DNA from: JAITMY01 sp031553765
GTDB taxonomy: Bacteria; Bacteroidota; Bacteroidia; Bacteroidales; UBA932
Direction of reading: 5' to 3'
Assembly: GCA_031553765.1 (NCBI GenBank)
Contig: JAVBKY010000005.1
Span: 1-64,000, forward strand
Length of the DNA stretch: 64,000 nt
In this document: positions 31,845 to 38,169 of the stretch, piece by piece
Layout of the letters: every line of letters begins with the position of its first letter
Position numbering within the stretch: the first letter of the stretch is position 1
Program-made: the position numbers and the translations under genes
Notes under the pieces: generated by a model
Told to the model about the DNA's origin: nothing
The model's input: the letters and a program-made list of their open reading frames with translations, nothing else
Database searches by the model: none

Positions 31845-32375
31845 ATGGAAATGATTACTCCTATCTTCATACTTCTCGGCTCCAATCAGGGTAATTGCAT
31901 GCAACTCCTCGAACAGGCGTGTTGCGAGTTGCAATTATTTGGTATCAGTATTGAAAAAAAATCGAAGGTGTACGAATCCGAACCGTGGGGATTTAGCGCG
32001 GAGCAAAATTTCTTGAATCAGGTGTTGTTGGTGAGAACGGATTTATCACCACAGGAACTACTGCACAAAACGCAGCTGTTGGAGGAGAAATTGGGAAGAT
32101 TGCGTAGCGCCTTATGTGCGGGTTATATCTCACGCACGATGGATATTGATATGCTTTTTTACGGAAGTGAAAAGATAGATACGCCTACACTCATTGTGCC
32201 TCACCCACGCTTGCATTTGCGCCGTTTTACGCTGATGCCGTTGGCAGAAATTGCTCCCGATTTTGTGCATCCTGTTTTTGGAAAAACGATGAGAGAGTTG
32301 CTGGAGGAATGTGAGGATAAAAGTAGTGTCGTCATTGCGAGGACGAGGAACGAGGACAAAGCAATCTCTGATTAA
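31845..32375 (+). CDS. folK: 2-amino-4-hydroxy-6-hydroxymethyldihydropteridine pyrophosphokinase
   Basis: 176 aa. Transfers pyrophosphate from ATP in folate synthesis. HPPK motifs: FILLGSNQGN (about 8-17), YESEPWGFSAEQNFLNQV (about 43-60), RTMDIDMLFYG (about 96-106) with the Mg-binding DxD, and VPHPRLHLRRFTLMPLAEI (about 117-135). The last 15 residues (VVIARTRNEDKAISD) and the stop are encoded by the left arm of a family A repeat; the fold itself is complete without them. It starts 41 nt after the preceding gene, behind a family D hairpin. Confidence 0.95.
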   Translation: MEMITPIFILLGSNQGNCMQLLEQACCELQLFGISIEKKSKVYESEPWGFSAEQNFLNQVLLVRTDLSPQELLHKTQLLEEKLGRLRSALCAGYISRTMDIDMLFYGSEKIDTPTLIVPHPRLHLRRFTLMPLAEIAPDFVHPVFGKTMRELLEECEDKSSVVIARTRNEDKAISD

Positions 32376-32425
32376 AAAGTAGCAGTCATACGAGATTGAC
32401 TTCGTCGTGCCTCCTCGCAATGATG
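32330..32425. repeat. Family A palindromic element, copy 3, reaching into folK
   Basis: CGTCATTGCGAGGA on the left and TCCTCGCAATGATG on the right, inner arms CAAAGCAATCTC and GAGATTGACTTCG. It sits between convergent folK and mlaF and encodes the FolK C-terminus. Confidence 0.88.
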
Positions 32426-32430
32426 CCCGG

Positions 32431-33183
32431 TTACATCAATCCCCTTGCCTTCTTAGCTAAGCTGTTCGCAAACACAAACTCGTTGAGCTCCTCATTGGTG
32501 GCATCCAAAATATCATGCTTGCTGCCTTCCCACCATTTTTTACCCTGGTGAATAAACATCACCTTATCGCCAATTTCCATTACCGAGTTCATGTCGTGTG
32601 TATTGATAATGGTGGTAATGTTGTACTCCTCGGTAATTTCCTTAATAAGCGCATCAATAAGAATGGAGGTTTTGGGGTCGAGACCGGAGTTGGGCTCATC
32701 GCAAAATAGGTATTTTGGGTTAAGCGCAATGGCTCGCGCAATGGCAACGCGCTTTTGCATGCCGCCGCTAATTTCCGATGGATATAGCTTACGAGCGTTA
32801 ATGAGGTCCACACGCTTAAGACAGAAGTGGGCACGCTCGCGCTGCTCCCTTTTGGTCATACTTGAAAACATGGTAAGCGGAAACATTACGTTCTCCTCTA
32901 CCGTGGCAAAATCAAATAGCGCACCACCCTGAAAGAGCATACCTATTTCCTGTCGCATCTCGCTGCGTTGGCGTCGCCCCAACGCGGTGTACTCCACATC
33001 GCGGAACCATACCTCGCCGCTGTCGACCTTGTGCAAACCCACGAGACATTTAAGAAAAACGGTCTTACCCGAGCCACTTTGCCCGATGATAAGGTTTGTT
33101 TTTCCCTCCTCAAAGACGGCTGAAATGTCATTCAACACCTTCTTTCCGTTAAAGGATTTGCATATGTTTTTTGCGGTAATCAT
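32431..33183 (-). CDS. mlaF: ABC transporter ATP-binding protein, MlaF type
   Basis: 250 aa from the ATG at 33183 (a second ATG at 33195 is possible). Walker A GQSGSGKT (about 33-40), Q-loop LFQGGALFDFATV, signature SGGMQKR (about 138-144), Walker B YLFCDEPNSGLDP and H-loop NTHDM. The PNSGLDP and GGALFD wording is typical of the Mla/Ttg2 family that moves phospholipids to or from the outer membrane. It is the ATPase for the permease encoded just upstream. No MlaD-type substrate-binding gene follows within the window. Confidence 0.93.
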   Translation of the reverse strand: MITAKNICKSFNGKKVLNDISAVFEEGKTNLIIGQSGSGKTVFLKCLVGLHKVDSGEVWFRDVEYTALGRRQRSEMRQEIGMLFQGGALFDFATVEENVMFPLTMFSSMTKREQRERAHFCLKRVDLINARKLYPSEISGGMQKRVAIARAIALNPKYLFCDEPNSGLDPKTSILIDALIKEITEEYNITTIINTHDMNSVMEIGDKVMFIHQGKKWWEGSKHDILDATNEELNEFVFANSLAKKARGLM

Positions 33184-33238
33184 GACAACGGTCATAACGT
33201 TACAACGCTTAAACGTTATAACGTTATGAACTAAAAAA

Positions 33239-34003
33239 TTATAGTAAAAGTTCTGTCAATAGTAGATTAAATACCAAGATGCAAATGCAGCTCGCCACTA
33301 CTGCGCGGGTGCTGTTGCGCCCTACCTCAAGCGTGCCGTGATTTACCGTGTATCCCCAGAATGCTGATATAGTGGTAATGATAAAGGCAAATACCATTGA
33401 CTTGATGATGGAGTAGGTTACGTAGTAGGGTATGAAATCGCGCTGAATTCCTTCAATATACTGGTCAACCGTAATGATGTCGGTAACCCCCATACCTATA
33501 AGGCCGCCTGTGAGACCGAGCGCGACGCTGAATATGGTGATGAATGGAGCAAGTGCTACCAGTGCTATTACTTTTGGGAAAATAAGGTAGTTGGCGGAGT
33601 TTACACCCATGAGTTCCAGCGCGTCCACTTGTTCGGTAATGCGCATGCTGCCTATTTGCGAGGCGATATTCGAACCAACTTTTCCAGCCAGTATGAGCGC
33701 AATCATGGTAGAGCAAAACTCCAGTATGAGTGAGTCGCGCGTGGCTAGACCTATCATATAAGAGGGAGCATTTTGCAGGTTGAGCCCCGTTTGTATGGCA
33801 ATTACGGCCCCCACAAAGATTGAAACAATGGACACAATAGGCAATGAACTGATGCCTAAGTCCGTCATCTCATCCATTATTTGATTGTAGAAGATACGCC
33901 AGCGTTGGGGCTTGGTAAAAGCTCGCAACATAAGCAGAATGTATCTGCCAATATTGGAGAAAAATCGTAAAATACGATCGTTTATGCCGGATATAACGCC
34001 CAT
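33239..34003 (-). CDS. mlaE: MlaE-type ABC transporter permease
   Basis: 254 aa from the ATG at 34003; an extension to a TTG at 34030 would overlap a TACCTTTG promoter block (34028-34035 on the minus strand). Five to six membrane segments; MlaE signatures VGAVIAIQTGLNLQ, GKVGSNIASQIGSMRITEQVDALELMGVN and the C-terminal GYTVNHGTLEVGRNSTRAVV. It forms the membrane part of a lipid transporter that maintains outer-membrane asymmetry. The ATPase gene follows after about 55 nt, which contain the AACGTTATAACGTT palindrome (33212-33225). Confidence 0.94.
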   Translation of the reverse strand: MGVISGINDRILRFFSNIGRYILLMLRAFTKPQRWRIFYNQIMDEMTDLGISSLPIVSIVSIFVGAVIAIQTGLNLQNAPSYMIGLATRDSLILEFCSTMIALILAGKVGSNIASQIGSMRITEQVDALELMGVNSANYLIFPKVIALVALAPFITIFSVALGLTGGLIGMGVTDIITVDQYIEGIQRDFIPYYVTYSIIKSMVFAFIITTISAFWGYTVNHGTLEVGRNSTRAVVASCICILVFNLLLTELLL

Positions 34004-34059
34004 TATTTTTGTGAACAAACAATCTAACAAAGGTACAAAAAAATGTGGATTACTAAGGC

Positions 34060-34088
34060 TGTCATTGCGGGCTTGACCCGCAATGACA
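34060..34088. repeat. Family A mini-palindrome, copy 4
   Basis: TGTCATTGCGGG CTTGA CCCGCAATGACA, a perfect 12-bp hairpin. It seems a minimal form of family A with only the outer arms. Lies between divergent mlaE and ubiX. Confidence 0.8.
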
Positions 34089-34108
34089 TATTATTGGCTC
34101 ACTTTTTG

Positions 34109-34116
34109 TATCTTTG
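34109..34116 (+). promoter_or_regulatory. ubiX: Predicted -7 element of ubiX
   Basis: TATCTTTG ends 5 nt before the ATG at 34122, so the transcript would be leaderless or nearly so. No well-placed TTG is visible upstream. Confidence 0.45.
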
Positions 34117-34121
34117 CGACA

Positions 34122-34685
34122 ATGAAAATTGTAGTTGCCATAACAGGAGCCAGCGGTGCGCTGTACGCTAAGTTGCTATTGGAGCAATTGTGTGCGGTGC
34201 GGGAGCAGGTGAGCGAGGTGGCTGTTGTTTTTTCCGATAGCGGACGTGAGGTCTATTGCTACGAGTTGGGTGATGATGCATTTGCTACACTTAGAAAAAT
34301 GTCCGTAAAAATTTACGACAATAAATCTTTTTATGCGCCCTTTGCATCAGGCTCATCCGATTTTGATGCCATGATTGTAGCGCCGTGCAGCATGGGTACG
34401 CTGGCGCGCATCGCTGCAGGAACAGCCGATACGCTTATTTCCCGCGCAGCCGATGTTATGATTAAGGAGCGCCGCAAGCTGATATTGGTAGCGCGAGAAA
34501 CGCCCTATAACCTGATTCACCTGCGCAACATGACTGCGCTAACCGAGGCCGGTGCTATTATTTGCCCTGCAAGCCCGTCGTTTTACAGTAAGCCCGCCAG
34601 CATAGAGGATGCCGCTATGACGGTGCTAAATAGAGTGCTTTCTTTGGCGGGAGTAAAAGCTGATGGATATAGATGGGGAGAATGA
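34122..34685 (+). CDS. ubiX: Flavin prenyltransferase UbiX
   Basis: 187 aa from ATG 34122. Prenylates FMN to the cofactor used by UbiD-type decarboxylases. Motifs: VVAITGASGALYAKLL (3-18), FSDSGREV, APFASGSSDFDAMIVAPCSMGTLARIA (about 69-95), RKLILVARETPYNLIHLRNM and SPSFYSKP. The frame is open upstream to 34083, but that stretch overlaps the promoter and family A repeat. The TGA stop shares GA with the start of family B element 34684-34806. No ubiD is nearby. Confidence 0.95.
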   Translation: MKIVVAITGASGALYAKLLLEQLCAVREQVSEVAVVFSDSGREVYCYELGDDAFATLRKMSVKIYDNKSFYAPFASGSSDFDAMIVAPCSMGTLARIAAGTADTLISRAADVMIKERRKLILVARETPYNLIHLRNMTALTEAGAIICPASPSFYSKPASIEDAAMTVLNRVLSLAGVKADGYRWGE

Positions 34686-34806
34686 CCTCTTCCTAAATCT
34701 CTCTCCGCAGGAGAGGGATCTTTCAACCCGCAGGCTCTCTCGTATTCATAAATAAATTCTCTGGGTACATGCCCCTCTCCTGTGGAGAGGGGTTAGGGGA
34801 GAGGTT
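34684..34806. repeat. Family B palindromic element, copy 3
   Basis: GACCTCTTCC ... CTCTCCGCAGGAGAGGGA and CCCCTCTCCTGTGGAGAGGGG ... GGGGAGAGGTT (each arm imperfect), abutting the ubiX stop codon as copy 2 abuts the patatin stop. The rest of the 34686-35062 gap holds the metK promoter and riboswitch. Confidence 0.85.
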
Positions 34807-34854
34807 TTTAAATGATTTTAACGCTTAATAAGTAGCTATTCCCCGTTTAGCCCC

Positions 34855-34862
34855 TACCTTTG
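34855..34862 (+). promoter_or_regulatory. metK: Predicted -7 element of metK
   Basis: TACCTTTG. The start site near 34869 would place the SAM-II-like aptamer at the very 5' end of a leader of about 195 nt. Confidence 0.5.
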
Positions 34863-34871
34863 TGTCTCGAC

Positions 34872-34926
34872 ATACGTGGAAAAATTTGAAACGATTGCAA
34901 CCACAGAAAAAAATGCTAAAGCCGTT
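34872..34926 (+). promoter_or_regulatory. SAM-II-type riboswitch upstream of metK
   Basis: Stem P1 GTGG (34876-34879) pairs with CCAC (34901-34904). The loop reads ATTTGAAACGATTGCAA, close to the SAM-II loop, and the conserved GCTAAA lies at 34915-34920. Pseudoknot P2 is supported by AACG (34890-34893) pairing with CGTT (34923-34926). This arrangement (P1, U/A-rich loop, TTGCAA before the 3' P1 strand, GCUAAA, H-type pseudoknot) is that of SAM-II. Location before S-adenosylmethionine synthetase makes product feedback logical. The 137 nt to the start codon include a GAATGAAGG/CCCTCATTC hairpin (about 35012-35036). Recognised from memory, not by a covariance search. Confidence 0.75.
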
Positions 34927-35062
34927 AACCTTTCTGTTTTCGTTTCTGTTTAGCTTTATTGTACACGTTTGTCCTTGCTAAAGTGTAGCGAGATGATTTT
35001 GCATTTTATGCGAATGAAGGATGTATTCCCTCATTCTTAATTTTCAATTCTTAATTGATACC

Positions 35063-36319
35063 ATGTCTTATTTTTTTACATCAGAATCAGTTTCTGAAGG
35101 ACACCCCGATAAGGTTGCCGACCAAATTTCAGACGCCCTAGTTGACGCATTTTTGAAGCAAGATCCCGCGTCGAAAATAGCATGTGAAACTCTTGTTACG
35201 ACAGGTCTTTGCGTGTTGAGTGGAGAGGTGAATACCACGGCCTACGTGGATGTGCAGGAAACCGCACGTCGTGTGATTAACCGCATAGGCTACAACAAGG
35301 GTGAGTATATGTTTGAGGCAAATTCTTGCGGCGTAATTTCAACCATTCACGCGCAATCGCCCGATATTAATCAGGGTGTGGTGCGCAAAAAAGCAGAGGA
35401 TCAAGGTGCCGGTGACCAAGGTATTATGTTTGGTTACGCTTGCAACGAAACTAAGGAGTTGATGCCGCTTACGCTGACTATTGCTCACGAATTGCTCGTG
35501 GAGTTGGCTGCTATTCGTCGCGAGGGCAAGGTGATGAAGTACCTGCGCCCCGACAGCAAGAGCCAGGTTACCATTGAGTACGATGATAAGACGAACAAGC
35601 CCCTGCGCGTGCACACCATTGTGGTTTCTACGCAGCACGACGATTTTGCAAAGGATGATGTGATGCTGAAAAAGATTAAGGATGATGTTCAAGCCATTCT
35701 AATCCCACGCACCATTAAAAAGTTGGGTAAGGGCGTTGAGAAGTTGTTTGACAAAAAATATATTCTGCACGTTAACCCCACGGGCAAGTTCGTTATTGGT
35801 GGTCCGCACGGCGATACGGGCTTGACCGGTCGTAAGATTATTGTTGACACCTACGGTGGTTGGGGTGCTCACGGTGGTGGCGCTTTCTCAGGTAAGGACA
35901 GCAGTAAGGTTGATCGTTCGGCAGCCTATGCTGCCCGCCATATTGCGAAAAATATGGTAGCAGCAGGTTTAGCAGAGCAGGTGCTGGTGCAAGCTGCTTA
36001 CGCCATTGGCGTAGCAAAACCTGTAGGTCTGTATGTGAATACCTACGGTACCGCAAAAGTGAAGCTAACCGATGGAGAAATTGCCAAAAAGGTGGAGAAG
36101 TTGTTTGATATGCGTCCTTACGCTATTGTAAAGCGCTTCGGTCTGCTCAATCCTATTTTCGAAGAAACGGCATCATACGGACACTTTGGCCGCAAGTCGT
36201 TCAAGCGCAAGGTTGATTTCCAAATCAACGGCAAGAAGTCAACCAAAGAGGTGGAATTTTTTGCTTGGGAAAAAACGGATATGGTGAGCGATATTAAGAA
36301 GGAATTTAAGTTGAAGTAG
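35063..36319 (+). CDS. metK: S-adenosylmethionine synthetase
   Basis: 418 aa from the ATG at 35063 (MSYFFTSESVSEGHPDKVAD). Makes SAM from methionine and ATP. Motifs: GHPDKVADQISDA (about 13-25), GAGDQGIMFGYA (about 116-127), GKFVIGGPHGDTGLTGRKIIVDTYGG (about 242-267) and GGGAFSGKDSSKVDRSAAY (about 272-290). Complete at family length with the longer Bacteroidota form. An open extension to 35021 is leader. Expression is probably lowered by SAM through the riboswitch at 34872-34926. It ends before a family D hairpin and a terminator. Confidence 0.97.
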   Translation: MSYFFTSESVSEGHPDKVADQISDALVDAFLKQDPASKIACETLVTTGLCVLSGEVNTTAYVDVQETARRVINRIGYNKGEYMFEANSCGVISTIHAQSPDINQGVVRKKAEDQGAGDQGIMFGYACNETKELMPLTLTIAHELLVELAAIRREGKVMKYLRPDSKSQVTIEYDDKTNKPLRVHTIVVSTQHDDFAKDDVMLKKIKDDVQAILIPRTIKKLGKGVEKLFDKKYILHVNPTGKFVIGGPHGDTGLTGRKIIVDTYGGWGAHGGGAFSGKDSSKVDRSAAYAARHIAKNMVAAGLAEQVLVQAAYAIGVAKPVGLYVNTYGTAKVKLTDGEIAKKVEKLFDMRPYAIVKRFGLLNPIFEETASYGHFGRKSFKRKVDFQINGKKSTKEVEFFAWEKTDMVSDIKKEFKLK

Positions 36320-36330
36320 TGCTTGTGATG

Positions 36331-36365
36331 GACCCTAACAGGGTTCTGAAATCCCTGTTAGGGTT
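36331..36365. repeat. Family D palindrome, copy 2
   Basis: CCCTAACAGGG-TTCTGAAA-TCCCTGTTAGGG directly after metK. Confidence 0.75.
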
Positions 36366-36386
36366 AGTCTACAAGTTTGTTTTTGA

Positions 36387-36417
36387 GGCTTTCTCGTTAT
36401 GAAGAGAAAGCCTTTTT
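36387..36417 (+). terminator. Terminator of metK
   Basis: GGCTTTCTC-GTTATGAA-GAGAAAGCC-TTTTT, 9-bp stem with U-run. Confidence 0.85.
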
Positions 36418-36420
36418 CAT

Positions 36421-36428
36421 TATCTTTG
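36421..36428 (+). promoter_or_regulatory. cysS: Predicted -7 element of cysS
   Basis: TATCTTTG immediately after the metK terminator; no clear TTG box. The transcript would start with family D copy 3 in its leader. Confidence 0.4.
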
Positions 36429-36442
36429 TTTCTCAAATTCTA

Positions 36443-36475
36443 ATCCTAACAGGGATTCCAAACCCTGTTAGGGTG
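36443..36475. repeat. Family D palindrome, copy 3, in the cysS leader
   Basis: TCCTAACAGGG-ATTCCAAA-CCCTGTTAGGG ends 18 nt before the cysS ATG, so it could affect translation. Confidence 0.7.
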
Positions 36476-36492
36476 GGCTAATCAGCACTTGT

Positions 36493-37965
36493 ATGGCAAC
36501 AACGCTCCAACTCTACAACACCCTCAATCGTAAAAAAGAAACTTTCGAACCTATTCACCCGCCACACGTGGGTTTATACGTGTGTGGCCCTACGGTGTAT
36601 GGTGATCCGCACTTGGGGCATGCTCGCCCGTCTATTACGTTTGATTTGTTGTTTCGCTACCTGCAACACTTAAGTTACAAGGTACGCTACGTGCGCAATA
36701 TTACCGACGTAGGTCACCTTGAAAATGATGCTGACGCGGGTGAGGATAAGATTGCGAAAAAGGCGCGTTTGGAGGATCTGGAACCTATGGAGGTGGCGCA
36801 ATACTACATCAATCGCTACCATGATGCCATGCGTTCGCTCAACGTGCTCCCACCAAGCATTGAGCCACACGCCAGCGGTCATATTATTGAGCAAATAGAG
36901 CTGATAAAGGAAATTTTGAAGCATGGTTTTGCCTACGAGGTAAATGGCTCGGTATATTTTGATGTAGTTGAGTACAACAAAAAATATCCTTACGGAAAAC
37001 TTTCGGGACGTGTGCTTGACGATTTAATGGCAAATACGCGCGAGTTGGACGGACAAAGTGACAAGCGCAATCCGTTTGATTTTGCGCTATGGAAAAAGGC
37101 CTCGCCTGAGCATATCATGCGCTGGCCTTCGCCGTGGAGTGACGGTTTTCCCGGTTGGCACCTCGAATGTTCGGCCATGAGCACAAAATATCTTGGCGAA
37201 ACTTTCGATATTCACGGTGGTGGTATGGACTTGATGTTTCCGCACCACGAATGCGAAATCGCACAAAGTGTAGCGGCTTGTGGTCATGACGCTGCAAAGC
37301 TGTGGATGCACAACAATATGATTACCATCAACGGGCAAAAGATGGGGAAATCGTTGGGTAATTTTATTACGCTAGAGGAACTGTTTACCGGCTCGCATAA
37401 GTTGTTAGTACAGGCGTACAGTCCCATGACTATTCGCTTCTTCATATTGCAAGCACACTACCGCAGCACGCTTGATTTTAGCAATGAGGCTTTGCAAGCT
37501 GCCGAAAAGGGCTTGCAGCGTTTGCTTGCGGCTCAACAAACGCTATCGCAGCTGAAGCCTGCAGATAAATCAACGCTTGATGTAACAAAGTTGATGACCG
37601 ACAGCAAGGCAGCGCTGGATGATGATTTGAACACGGCAATGGTGCTGGCTGCTTTATCGGAGTGGATTAAAAATATCAACTCGGTAAAGGCGGGAACGGA
37701 AAGCCTGACCGCGACCGATATTGAGAAGTTGAAGGCGGATTTTACGGTGGTTATTTCCAATATTTTGGGAATAAAAGACGAGGCACAAGCCGCCGCAGGT
37801 GACGATGATTTGACAGGTGGGTTAATGAATCTACTACTTGATTTGCGTAAGCAAGCCAAGGCTAATAAGGATTTTGCCACCTCAGATGCTATTCGTAATC
37901 AGCTGCAAGCGCTGGGTGTTACCGTAAAGGATACCAAGGATGGTGCGGAGTGGAGCAGAGATTAA
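36493..37965 (+). CDS. cysS: Cysteinyl-tRNA synthetase
   Basis: 490 aa class Ia synthetase. Zinc and HIGH region CGPTVYGDPHLGHAR (31-45), with C31 and WHLECSAMS, then HHECEIAQS giving the remaining zinc ligands; KMGKS (about 284-288). A C-terminal anticodon-binding DALR domain at about 360-490 includes LRKQAKANKDFATSDAIR. Complete and of usual length. It is preceded by a family D palindrome in the leader and followed by a nested palindrome (38013-38160) that separates it from the convergent phosphatase-family gene. Confidence 0.97.
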   Translation: MATTLQLYNTLNRKKETFEPIHPPHVGLYVCGPTVYGDPHLGHARPSITFDLLFRYLQHLSYKVRYVRNITDVGHLENDADAGEDKIAKKARLEDLEPMEVAQYYINRYHDAMRSLNVLPPSIEPHASGHIIEQIELIKEILKHGFAYEVNGSVYFDVVEYNKKYPYGKLSGRVLDDLMANTRELDGQSDKRNPFDFALWKKASPEHIMRWPSPWSDGFPGWHLECSAMSTKYLGETFDIHGGGMDLMFPHHECEIAQSVAACGHDAAKLWMHNNMITINGQKMGKSLGNFITLEELFTGSHKLLVQAYSPMTIRFFILQAHYRSTLDFSNEALQAAEKGLQRLLAAQQTLSQLKPADKSTLDVTKLMTDSKAALDDDLNTAMVLAALSEWIKNINSVKAGTESLTATDIEKLKADFTVVISNILGIKDEAQAAAGDDDLTGGLMNLLLDLRKQAKANKDFATSDAIRNQLQALGVTVKDTKDGAEWSRD

Positions 37966-38012
37966 TGAATAATTGACAGTGAACAATTAATAATTAGGCT
38001 GAAGGCCTTTAA

Positions 38013-38160
38013 GCATTAGCACAGGGCAACACCCTGTGTTTTTGTTTGAGGGTATTATCTTAAAGCGCTGAAGGCGCGAAAGCATTTATTGGCTTTCGCG
38101 CCTTCAGCGCTTTAAGATGGTGGTATTTATTATTCATAGGGTGTTGCCCTATGCTAATGC
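38013..38160. repeat. Large nested palindromic element between convergent genes
   Basis: Outer arms 38013-38038 (GCATTAGCACAGGGCAACAC ...) and 38135-38160 (... GCCCTATGCTAATGC) are complementary and each also folds alone (CACAGGG/CCCTGTG and CATAGGG/CCCTATG). Inside, 38057-38118 is a perfect hairpin with 27-bp arms (ATCTTAAAGCGCTGAAGGCG ...) and an 8-nt loop. The first small hairpin carries a T-run (38039-38043) and can end cysS transcription. Confidence 0.85.
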
Positions 38161-38169
38161 TCACTTTTT

